Positions 10,043-17,736 of a stretch of DNA of 64,000 bases are shown piece after piece. Source of the stretch: an uncultured Glaciecola sp. Its GTDB lineage: Bacteria > Pseudomonadota > Gammaproteobacteria > Enterobacterales > Alteromonadaceae. The stretch covers positions 124,001 to 188,000 of the forward strand of contig CANMCE010000003.1 in NCBI GenBank assembly GCA_947496235.1, written 5' to 3'. A program made the translations under genes and the position numbers. The first letter of the stretch is position 1; each line of letters opens with the position of its first letter. Under the pieces are notes generated by a model. It was not told the DNA's origin. It was given only the letters and a program-made list of their open reading frames with translations, and made no database searches.

Positions 10043-10375
10043 TTAGGCTTTTTTCACAAATTGCGATTTCAGCATCATGTTGCCGGCGCCATCGACTTTA
10101 CAGTCAATGTCATGGTCGCCGTCTGCAAACCTTTTAATTACGGCTTTGGTGCCTACTTTTAGTACTTGTGAGCTGCCTTTTACTTTTAGATCTTTAATTA
10201 AGGTTACTTTATCACCTTCCGCAAGCTGATTACCGTTACTATCTTTAATATCATAACCATCATCAGCTTTGGCATTTGGGTCCCATTCATGACCACATTC
10301 TGGACAAATTAATAAATTACGATCTTCATAGGCGAATTCGCCGTTACATTGTGGACAAGGAGGAAGTGCTGACAT
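10043..10375 (-). CDS. yjdM: YjdM/PhnA-family zinc-ribbon protein
   Basis: A 110-aa cytoplasmic protein that begins MSALPPCPQC. It has an N-terminal zinc ribbon with two CxxC pairs (CPQC and CPEC) and a C-terminal KOW-like beta domain ending in VKKA. This is the length and layout of E. coli YjdM (formerly PhnA; about 111 aa). The open frame extends upstream to 10426, but the ATG at 10375 matches the family start. The historical link to phosphonate use is not supported biochemically in the family, so no reaction is assigned here. The gene is convergent with the exported protein at 9260. Confidence 0.88.
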   Translation of the reverse strand: MSALPPCPQCNGEFAYEDRNLLICPECGHEWDPNAKADDGYDIKDSNGNQLAEGDKVTLIKDLKVKGSSQVLKVGTKAVIKRFADGDHDIDCKVDGAGNMMLKSQFVKKA

Positions 10376-10462
10376 CTCGGGTTTCCGTTTACAAATAGTG
10401 CTAAAAAATGAGTTACCTACAATCATCTGAGCATACTATTAAACGCCCATTCTAATGGCACA

Positions 10463-10487
10463 ATGCCCCTATGAATTGTAGGGGCAT
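10463..10487. repeat. Inverted repeat between the sigma operon and yjdM
   Basis: ATGCCCCTA and TAGGGGCAT form a perfect 9-bp stem with a 7-nt loop, about 70 bp past the end of the DUF6768 gene. It could end that transcript, but neither strand shows a good T-run after the stem. Confidence 0.45.
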
Positions 10488-10559
10488 GATATTAACATTA
10501 TTTTCAATGACTGGCGGCATAAATTTCAATATTTATGAAGCATTTGCAGTTAGTCAGTC

Positions 10560-10910
10560 TTAACTTTTTAATCTCAATTCTAAATAGCGAATTTCTTTGG
10601 CTAGATGATTTCGATTAATTTGCATGAAAACCCATAATTTTGTGGCTATTTGTGCATTAAAACTTAACATCAAACAAATTCCCCAAAAAAGCTCATTATC
10701 TGGAGATGCATTAAAAAATTGGTATCCACAGTAAAACATCAAAATTGATAAAATAATGGCGATGCCATAACCTAGTTTGACTAACCAACCAAAGTTTGAA
10801 GCAAATCCCATTTTTAAATAATCCGCCAAACTACTTTGATCTCGCATCAAATCATCTAACGCCTTTGCTTGTTGCTGTAAATCCTGCTTTATTTTTTCAT
10901 CGCTGTTCAT
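10560..10910 (-). CDS. DUF6768-like membrane protein, partner of the ECF sigma factor
   Basis: A 116-aa protein with a charged N-terminal region (residues 1-38), two predicted membrane helices (about 42-64 and 74-93) and a basic C-terminal tail ending LELRLKS. I assign it to the DUF6768 type from its size and layout with moderate confidence. It starts 18 bp after the ECF sigma gene on the same strand, so the pair is an operon. In position it stands where an anti-sigma factor often stands, but it lacks a zinc anti-sigma motif, so regulation of the sigma factor is only inferred. Confidence 0.75.
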   Translation of the reverse strand: MNSDEKIKQDLQQQAKALDDLMRDQSSLADYLKMGFASNFGWLVKLGYGIAIILSILMFYCGYQFFNASPDNELFWGICLMLSFNAQIATKLWVFMQINRNHLAKEIRYLELRLKS

Positions 10911-10928
10911 GGTGATTAATCTCCATTG

Positions 10929-11435
10929 TTAATCCAATTTTCTTAATTTTGTTCTTGCTCTATGAAGCCTTGATTTCACAGTGCCTTCTGGCACCTCAAG
11001 CACAAGCGCTACTTCGAGTAAACTCAAATCATTTAAATAAAATAGTTCTACTACATCTTTCTCATCTTCAGGCAAACTCGCAATCATTGGAGCCAGAGCA
11101 AGAAGATTAACCATGTCGGGGGTTTCTGCTAATTCATCTTGTGCGCTATCATCTTGTTGCCACTTGCTATTTGCACGCATGTAATCAGTAATTTCCCATC
11201 GTAAAGCTCGATATAACCAACTTCGAAATAAGCTTACGTTTTCTAAACGCTGAATACGTCTTGCGACTTTCAGCCACACGTTTTGCACTAAATCTTCAGC
11301 CACCATGATGTCTTTGACCCGCATCAACGCAAATCTGCGCATCGGCGTAACAAAATGTCCATAAAGTAACGCTAAGGCCCTTTTCTTTCCCTCCTGAGCT
11401 TCAAGCACCAAGAGGTCGATCTTAGCTTGTTTCAT
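10929..11435 (-). CDS. ECF-type RNA polymerase sigma factor
   Basis: A 168-aa extracytoplasmic-function sigma factor. Region 2 covers residues about 15-80 (AEDLVQNVWLKV, then FRSWLYRALRWEITDYMR). Region 4 covers about 110-165 with the helix-turn-helix LSLLEVALVLEVPEGTVKSR. Length and motifs are typical of the group that controls small stress or envelope regulons. Codons are continuous and the ATG is the natural family start. The following gene on the same strand is a two-helix membrane protein that may control it. A diguanylate cyclase is divergent from it. Confidence 0.95.
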   Translation of the reverse strand: MKQAKIDLLVLEAQEGKKRALALLYGHFVTPMRRFALMRVKDIMVAEDLVQNVWLKVARRIQRLENVSLFRSWLYRALRWEITDYMRANSKWQQDDSAQDELAETPDMVNLLALAPMIASLPEDEKDVVELFYLNDLSLLEVALVLEVPEGTVKSRLHRARTKLRKLD

Positions 11436-11754
11436 GGTTCATTTTCCCTGTGCATGTGGTTTCCAATATGTATTTCTTTTATGTAAAGACGAGTCAAACT
11501 GAACAAAGGTTCTCCACATGTAAAAATCTAAGTATTTTTGTTTATACCCTAGGTTGATTTCGGCGTATTGTTGGAAAAACGCCGATATTTTATTATTCTT
11601 AATGAAAGCATTAGATTTCCAACAATTGATAGTGTTTAATTTTGATATAGTGTTGAAAATACTCGTAAAATACTGTTCGATCTGTTGGTTTAAGGGATAA
11701 CCACGAGTCGAGAATTTTAGATTATTATTGACAAATTCTGCTTTAAGGACCCGA
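11436..11754. promoter_or_regulatory. AT-rich divergent intergenic region between sigma factor and TPR-GGDEF gene
   Basis: This gap must hold the promoters of both divergent genes. It contains a perfect 11-bp inverted repeat, ATTGTTGGAAA at 11567-11577 and TTTCCAACAAT at 11616-11626, separated by 38 bases. A minus-strand open frame runs through it but looks random in composition and overlaps the start of the cyclase gene, so I do not call it a gene. Confidence 0.45.
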
Positions 11755-13671
11755 ATGAAAATGCAGTGTAGCAAATGGATAGCGATTAAATACCTGTTTC
11801 CGATACTCCTATTGTTAACATATATGGGAATGGCCAATGCAAATTCATTTTTCCCTCACGCCCAATCAAAACTTTCCTTTCCTGCTTTACAAAATGAAAT
11901 CATTCAGCAAATTTCTGCCAATTCAAATCTACAAGATAAAATTGCTTTACAGTACCAACTTGCTTCTCTTTATTTGACTTACGAGCGCATAGACTTACTA
12001 GCCCCCTTACTTAGCAGACTTGAGCAAACCCTTGAGAATGAAACCAATATTTTAAACCGAACCAAGTGGTATTTGTTTAATGGATATGCCCTTTATTATC
12101 AAACTAAATATGGTATGGCGAATGACAGTTTCAAACGAGCATTTAATGAAATGTTACGGGTGCCCGATGAGGTACTTCAACTTAAAGAAAGCCAATATTT
12201 ACTCACTGTATTGCAACTTTATTCCTCTTTAAACCTCGCCTATCTACAGCAATACTCTGACGCCACCTTCCAACTTTCTGAAATCAATGTCACTGCAAAA
12301 GCACTGGACTGGCCAATCATATATGGTTTGAGTTTTTATTTTCTTGGAATGGTGAGTTATGAAATTAAAAACTACGAACAGGCGCTAGAATATTACCACC
12401 AAGCTCAACTTGCTTTTCCACCTGAGGCTGAACACTTCAAAGCTTTGGCATTACTAACTGAAGCTCAAATGATAAATATTGTTGGTGATAGGCGGGAAGC
12501 CTTTGAGCGTCTAGATCAATCTCTTAAAACGCTGCAAAACTATCAGGATTTAAGTTCACTTGCGTTTGGGTATTTGCTCAAATCGTATTTTTACAGTAAA
12601 GATAATAACTATCCTTTATCTCTTGTATGGATATCCAAGTCAGTAGAATTAAGAGAAAAAATTGGTACTAGCGCTAATATCGCCAATGCTTACGTACATT
12701 ACAGCGGAACTCTATTTGACAATGGACAACTAGAAAAGGCGCTAGAGTATGCCGAAAAAGCATCTAACATCGTAAAGGACACGGATGATTTATCCGGGAA
12801 ATGGGATGCCTTTGGCAATTATGCACATTTACTTTCTGAGAAAGGTGACTATCAACAAGCCTACGAATATATGCACCAATCTGAGCGCGCATTGCTTGCA
12901 AAGGCTAGGTTGGACATTACGGCCGAAACAGCGCGATTAAATACTGAATTTAATTTACAAAAAGAAAAATTAAATAATCAATATCTTGACGAAAAAAACG
13001 ACTTATTACAACGTGAGCTTGAAAAAGAACAGCTACTTCAATCTCGACAGAACTCTACAATTTGGATGCTGTCTGTATCCACCCTATTCACTTTAGTTTC
13101 TTTGTCCATTATATACCGCCTATATCTGACTAATAAAAAACTAGCCAGTAAAGATTCACTAACAGGGTTGCCTAATAGACGGACGATATTTGAGATTGGT
13201 GAACGCTTATTTTCTCTGAGCAAGCGATATAAACATGATATGTGTGTGTTGATGATAGACATAGATAACTTCAAACAGATCAATGATACACACGGACATG
13301 GTGTAGGAGACAAAGCGCTTAAATTTCTCACCGAGGTATTTACAGGTGTTTTGCGTAAATCTGATTCCATCGGTCGTGTCGGCGGTGAAGAGTTTTTGAT
13401 GGTATTGCCGCACAGTAATGAAGAAGACGGATATAAGCTCGCGCAAAGACTAATGGAAGAAACTCAGAGGAAATTCCCAGAAAGTAATCTAGCAATCGAT
13501 GAACTGACATTTAGCGTGGGATTAGCCAACCATAATTTAAGCTACAATAAGTTTGAAGATTTATATAAAGCTGCCGACGATGCGCTATACAAAGCCAAGC
13601 ATAATGGCCGAAACCAAATTCAAGCAGTAGATGAAAATCATTCTATTGGTATGCCTTCATTTGCTTCATGA
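11755..13671 (+). CDS. TPR sensor diguanylate cyclase (GGEEF)
   Basis: A 638-aa membrane protein that makes c-di-GMP. A signal or anchor helix lies at residues 9-28, then a periplasmic array of tetratricopeptide-like helices (about 40-400), a coiled coil (about 400-430), a membrane helix (about 433-456) and a GGDEF domain. The active site reads RVGGEEF at about residue 543, with an RKSD inhibition site upstream, so it should be active. I chose the ATG at 11755 because AAGGA sits at the right distance; the open frame also reads back to a TTG at 11728. The TPR part suggests it senses a periplasmic protein or peptide ligand. Confidence 0.93.
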   Translation: MKMQCSKWIAIKYLFPILLLLTYMGMANANSFFPHAQSKLSFPALQNEIIQQISANSNLQDKIALQYQLASLYLTYERIDLLAPLLSRLEQTLENETNILNRTKWYLFNGYALYYQTKYGMANDSFKRAFNEMLRVPDEVLQLKESQYLLTVLQLYSSLNLAYLQQYSDATFQLSEINVTAKALDWPIIYGLSFYFLGMVSYEIKNYEQALEYYHQAQLAFPPEAEHFKALALLTEAQMINIVGDRREAFERLDQSLKTLQNYQDLSSLAFGYLLKSYFYSKDNNYPLSLVWISKSVELREKIGTSANIANAYVHYSGTLFDNGQLEKALEYAEKASNIVKDTDDLSGKWDAFGNYAHLLSEKGDYQQAYEYMHQSERALLAKARLDITAETARLNTEFNLQKEKLNNQYLDEKNDLLQRELEKEQLLQSRQNSTIWMLSVSTLFTLVSLSIIYRLYLTNKKLASKDSLTGLPNRRTIFEIGERLFSLSKRYKHDMCVLMIDIDNFKQINDTHGHGVGDKALKFLTEVFTGVLRKSDSIGRVGGEEFLMVLPHSNEEDGYKLAQRLMEETQRKFPESNLAIDELTFSVGLANHNLSYNKFEDLYKAADDALYKAKHNGRNQIQAVDENHSIGMPSFAS

Positions 13672-13673
13672 AA

Positions 13674-13694
13674 AAGCCCTCATAAAGAGGGCTT
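13674..13694 (-). terminator. Terminator between convergent transcripts
   Basis: AAGCCCTC and GAGGGCTT form a perfect 8-bp stem with a 5-nt loop just past the cyclase stop codon. On the minus strand it is followed by five Ts, so it best serves the lipoprotein operon arriving from the right. It may also act on the plus strand. Confidence 0.8.
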
Positions 13695-13711
13695 GAAGCA
13701 TTTATTTTAGA

Positions 13712-14272
13712 TTATCCAGCATGTTCTATTTGTTCGACCACCTGATTAAAGGCTGGAAGGTTTTCGTTAAAATAATGAATATTTGGCGCAGAAAAGGACA
13801 CTTTAACTAAATTTTTGCCTTTAATAGTTCCTTGCGTAACATGTCGCATAGTTGTGCCATTGGAGTCACGATGAGTCCATTCAACGAAATAATGCCCTAC
13901 ACTATCCATTTCTCGATAATCCTCAGACACTATATCGAAATCTGTTACGTTATTCATTTTACTCCAATAACTTATGTAAGTTTTTGAAGCTTCTAATACG
14001 TCCATATCCGACTTAATTTTGGTTTCTAGCACTTTCTCCAACGTTGAAAAAGGAATAGTTTCAATCAGCATACTATTCAACGAAGGGCCATCTTTAGACG
14101 CGATTGTTAAGTTCTTATTAACGGCAATCGTCACCCAACCATCCGGTAGTGTTATAGTCATACCTTGCTGGGTAACTTTAGCATTTTTTGAATTAACCTT
14201 TTGCCATTGAGCTACACATCCACTCAATAATACAATGGTCAAAGATACAACAAGAATTCTTTTAATGTTCAC
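13712..14272 (-). CDS. Lipoprotein of unknown function, last gene of an M48 peptidase operon
   Basis: A 186-aa lipoprotein with lipobox LSGC (Cys19) after a textbook signal. The mature part is a single soluble domain with no motif I recognise. Its start overlaps the end of the M48 peptidase gene by 11 bp, which implies translational coupling and probably a shared function in the cell envelope. It is the last gene before the terminator at 13674. Confidence 0.82.
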   Translation of the reverse strand: MNIKRILVVSLTIVLLSGCVAQWQKVNSKNAKVTQQGMTITLPDGWVTIAVNKNLTIASKDGPSLNSMLIETIPFSTLEKVLETKIKSDMDVLEASKTYISYWSKMNNVTDFDIVSEDYREMDSVGHYFVEWTHRDSNGTTMRHVTQGTIKGKNLVKVSFSAPNIHYFNENLPAFNQVVEQIEHAG

Positions 14273-15434
14273 TAGTTACTTCCTTTTTATTTAGCTTTTT
14301 TAAATACATTTTCACGTAACCGCTTTTACCTTCGGCGGCTTGGTTAGCTGCTTCTAGATACTTTCGAGCGCATGCATTATCGTTTAATTCCATGCAAACA
14401 ATTCCAGCATGCATGAGAGATTCGTGGTCATTTTCAACATGTTTAAAATAGGTGTCATAGAGCGATAAGGCAGTTTCTAGATCATCTTCTTGTTTGCGCA
14501 TTCGATATGCTTGGGCAAAATACGACAACTCACCTACATTATTTTTATAAACGCTATTACCAAAATGAGTTTCGTACTCATTTATCAAACTATTATAATG
14601 GCCCAGCTCTAATTTTTCGCTGATAGCAAAATTACGTACCTCTGCAAAATTGGCTTTATAAACCTCTTTGTCGTTATAAATTGGATTGATATTGTCATCA
14701 TCAAAATTATTAGCAACATATTGCTCAAAGTTCTCAATACGTTCTAATAGATCAGGGTGTGAGGCAAAAAACCATGAGGCCTCTATATCGTTTGCCAGCG
14801 CATCTGAGGCCATAAATTCAAATATTTTTTTTGCTTCTCGAATATCATAGCCAGCTAGTTGCATTCTCTGAATAGCTTCCATGTCCGCTTCACGCTCAAG
14901 ATCGCGACTAAATCCCGCGATAGAAGAAGCGCCGATGAACTCACCTAACAGAGGGATGCCGACCAAATTCATTAAAACAGCGAACCCAGTCGCTTGCGCA
15001 TGACTGATTCGATTCTTCGCAGAGTGCCGCTTGGTAAAATGCGCTACCTCATGAGCCACTACAGCTGCTAGTTGAGAGTCATTTTCTGCAGCCGCGATGA
15101 TCGCCGAATGCACATATATTTTCCCGTTGGGAAATGCAAAGGCATTCAGAATTGGGGTTTTTACAATTTCTAACGAAACTTCATTAGCAAACTCAGGGTA
15201 AAGATTTGCGGCCATATTATTAATGTGTTGTTTCGCAGTGTATCCTGGTAACACTTTCCCAGATCGACGAATCATATCTACTGCATCTTCGGATTGACTC
15301 CAGAGGCGTTTTTCACCGTCAGTTAAGTTTGAGGTTTGACTCGCGTCTTCAAACTCAACCAATTTTGAAGTCGAACCGCATGCGCACAAACCTACTGTAA
15401 GTGCGAATACACTAACGGTCTGTTTGAAACCCAT
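14262..15434 (-). CDS. M48-family metallopeptidase, putative lipoprotein, with C-terminal helical repeats
   Basis: A 390-aa zinc peptidase of the M48 type. The signal ends in LCAC; Cys19 could be lipidated, although Cys at the -2 position of the lipobox is unusual. The zinc motif HEVAH lies at residues 128-132 and the third ligand is in LEREAD about 55 residues later. The C-terminal 150 residues are helical and TPR-like. The layout recalls the periplasmic BepA/LoiP-type proteases that monitor outer-membrane protein assembly, but the substrate is not visible. It is the middle gene of three, three bases after the upstream lipoprotein and overlapping the downstream one. Confidence 0.9.
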   Translation of the reverse strand: MGFKQTVSVFALTVGLCACGSTSKLVEFEDASQTSNLTDGEKRLWSQSEDAVDMIRRSGKVLPGYTAKQHINNMAANLYPEFANEVSLEIVKTPILNAFAFPNGKIYVHSAIIAAAENDSQLAAVVAHEVAHFTKRHSAKNRISHAQATGFAVLMNLVGIPLLGEFIGASSIAGFSRDLEREADMEAIQRMQLAGYDIREAKKIFEFMASDALANDIEASWFFASHPDLLERIENFEQYVANNFDDDNINPIYNDKEVYKANFAEVRNFAISEKLELGHYNSLINEYETHFGNSVYKNNVGELSYFAQAYRMRKQEDDLETALSLYDTYFKHVENDHESLMHAGIVCMELNDNACARKYLEAANQAAEGKSGYVKMYLKKLNKKEVTSEH

Positions 15435-15437
15435 AAT

Positions 15438-16148
15438 TTATTTCCCTGTAGTTAACGGACTTGTTGATAAAATCTCAGCGATTGCTGATTTTACACTTTT
15501 TTCACTGTCTAGACTCAAACCTTGGCTAGCTGATGAATTACTCCAGAGTAAGTGCCCAGTATCTAAGTCAACTACACCAATGTGCAAAACGGCAATGCCG
15601 CCAGGGTTTACACCTATACCTCCGATCATGGCCAGCGCCGCAAGCGCCTTTTTTCCGCCTGAAGTTACAATGTCTTCGCCATAAATAAAGATAGCTTTGT
15701 CACTGCCTGTCTTATCTTTGAGATATGAAAGCCCATTACCCAAAGTATAGTTAAAAGATTTTCTATCCGACCAAGCCGGTCCCATGTATTGGATGTTCTC
15801 TGCAGAAACTGCTACGCGTTGATAGAGTCCTACATAATCATCAAACAACAACTGTTCGTCTTCGTTTTCTACAGAATATTCGACTATGTCTACGTTATTT
15901 ATATTACTGAATGCTTTTATTACTTCAGATTTGACTATGCGATTCGCTTCAGCAGATTCTTCTGGTAATTTTTCCAAACTACCAATACCTGATTCTTTAA
16001 CTTCGACCTTAATTGGGATTAAAACTGCCGACGTCATGGACTTTATTTTTTGGCTAGATTCTGGATTTTGATTGCTTGTTTGGACTGAATGTGTGACACA
16101 TCCTGTGAGTAAATATAGTGCGAGTAGTACAAATGAAATACGAATCAT
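15438..16148 (-). CDS. Lipoprotein of unknown function, first gene of an M48 peptidase operon
   Basis: A 236-aa lipoprotein with lipobox LTGC (Cys17). The mature protein has a glycine- and alanine-rich stretch near residue 165 (ALAALAMIGGIGVNPGG) followed by a beta segment that includes LDTGHLLWSN. That pattern is seen in some outer-membrane-associated lipoproteins, but I cannot name the family. It lies three bases upstream of the M48 peptidase gene, so the three genes form one transcript with every product on the envelope side. AAGGAAG precedes the ATG. Confidence 0.8.
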   Translation of the reverse strand: MIRISFVLLALYLLTGCVTHSVQTSNQNPESSQKIKSMTSAVLIPIKVEVKESGIGSLEKLPEESAEANRIVKSEVIKAFSNINNVDIVEYSVENEDEQLLFDDYVGLYQRVAVSAENIQYMGPAWSDRKSFNYTLGNGLSYLKDKTGSDKAIFIYGEDIVTSGGKKALAALAMIGGIGVNPGGIAVLHIGVVDLDTGHLLWSNSSASQGLSLDSEKSVKSAIAEILSTSPLTTGK

Positions 16149-16293
16149 GGAACTTCCTTTTTAATACATCTGATTTTTTGTTTTTTTACCATCCATTGAT
16201 TAGTAAATCACAACCTTTGGCCTAAAGGCAACTGAAAAATAACTAATACTAAATTTGCCGAACTTAAACCTATTCTTATGTTTAATTGGCTCT

Positions 16294-17363
16294 TTAGAGA
16301 GCTTGCCCCTTGCTTGTATAATGCTGCTCCCATAATTTATTACTAAATCTATTTTCAGGGTCAAGGCTTTGTTTTAATTCAAAGTAGTCAACAGCCTTAG
16401 GATAGGCTTTCAAGAACTGTTCGGTTGTCGCATCCATTTTCCAACATTTTAATCAGCAACAAATTTGGCAATTTTAGGTTGCCACCAATAGTCATTTTGT
16501 TTGGGAATCAGTCTTTCAGTGACCGTTAACGGCTTTTCGGATTGCACCCAACTAACGCTGTTTATCTGGGTGTAATTAGGAGGATAAATATCTGCATTAT
16601 GAAACACAATGTTTTCATTAGTTTTGATTTGCGTTTGAAAGAATGCGCTGTAGTTGCCAATGGGCATATATTGGGTTTCCCTTGCTACTTTTACATTAGG
16701 CACTAGCTTAAGGGTTGCTTCAGTAATCACGCCCAAACCGCCATAACCACCAATGGCAGCATAAAATATTTCGGAATTTATGGTGGGAGAGGCTTCGATA
16801 ATTTCACCATTGGCTAATATCATTTTGATCGACTTTACCGAACGAATTATTGGCCCTTCCCCCATGTAACGACCATGTACATTTACGCTAAGAGAACCGC
16901 CCACGGTGAAATTGGAATAGGATTGCATGATTTTGATAGATAGATCTTGTGGGTCTATTACTTCTTGAATATCTCGCCAGCGTATTCCGCTTTGCACGGT
17001 AATTTCACGCTTGACTACATCCAATGAGAGTACTTGATTAAAACTTCTCATATCAATATGCAAGCTGTCTTCTAGTGCTATCTGCCCACCTTGACTGTAG
17101 CGTCCTCCGCCAATGGAAATTTTCCCTTTTGATGACATTATCGCTTGGCGTATTTCGTCGGTATTAGTTGGTCTTATTACCTGTGCGACCCTTATAGGAT
17201 TGAGCTGTGTGATGTCATTTACTTGTTCGGGAATAGGTGTAGGAGCTGTGTATTCAGGAGAAAGATCAATAAGTATATAAGATGCTAATGCACCCACCAT
17301 TAGCAAAGATATGCCTATGAACAACAATGTGACTTTGACCAATCCTTTGAATAACTTTCGCAT
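16294..17363 (-). pseudogene. Decayed FAD-binding oxidase (D-arabinono-lactone-oxidase-like)
   Basis: From the ATG at 17363 there is one membrane helix, then a PCMH-type FAD domain (ISIGGGRYSQGGQ, FTVGGSLSVNVHGR and GYGGLGVITEATLKL). The frame stops at 16449. Past the stop, in another frame, the DNA still encodes the C-terminal end of the same family: ATTEQFLKAYPKAVDYF, then LDPENRFSNKLWEQHY, ending in TAA at 16294. The family normally has roughly 100-130 residues between these parts, so an internal deletion with a frameshift is the simplest reading. The N-terminal piece could still be translated, but it lacks most of the substrate domain. Confidence 0.8.
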
Positions 17364-17472
17364 AAATTCCCTTTGAGTCTTTCGATACAAGGTTAAGATA
17401 CCACTAGTTTTGCGAAAGATCTGCTTATCTGTAAGCAAGAGATTTACAAACGATATGCGTTTTAGAAGATAT

Positions 17473-17626
17473 TCAGCAGGCCCGAAGACCTGCTAAATAC
17501 ACTAAGGTACATGGCTTTATACATTAGTTGGCTGGTCTTTAAACGGAGTTACATCACGTAAAAAAAGGCGGGGGGCAACCCGCCTTCTACTACGATAAAG
17601 ATATTGGCCAAGACCAGTAGACCAAC
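17473..17626 (-). ncRNA. Nested inverted repeats with a minus-strand terminator: candidate small RNA
   Basis: In this 373-bp gap between the decayed oxidase and the lipoprotein gene, GAAGGCGGG and CCCGCCTT (17565-17586) form a strong stem that on the minus strand is followed by seven Ts. Around it, CTGGTCTT at 17532-17539 pairs with AAGACCAG at 17610-17617, with GTTGG and CCAAC further out. A third hairpin (AGCAGG with CCTGCT) lies at 17475-17494. No minus-strand gene lies upstream that needs this terminator, so a short RNA started near 17630-17700 is possible. It may equally be a remnant. Confidence 0.35.
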
Positions 17627-17660
17627 AAGACGAATACTAGCTCACTTGAAATTTTAATGC

Positions 17661-17681
17661 AAATGATAATTGTTTTTATTT
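17661..17681 (+). promoter_or_regulatory. Fur box candidate upstream of the TonB receptor operon
   Basis: The left arm AAATGATAAT is followed by one base and the right arm GTTTTTATTT. Compared with the perfect Fur palindrome (AAATGATAAT, one base, ATTATCATTT) 17 of 20 positions match. It lies 56 bp before the chosen start of the lipoprotein gene, a normal promoter distance. This suggests iron-dependent repression of the three genes that follow. Confidence 0.6.
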
Positions 17682-17736
17682 ATATTAACGTGTAGGCTAA
17701 TAAATAAGTTTGGTCACCAAGATGTATGAGGATGTA

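Noticed and set aside
11439-11837. 132-codon minus-strand frame upstream of the sigma factor
   Set aside because: It overlaps the start and ribosome site of the TPR-GGDEF gene, has random-looking composition and contains the inverted repeat of the promoter region.
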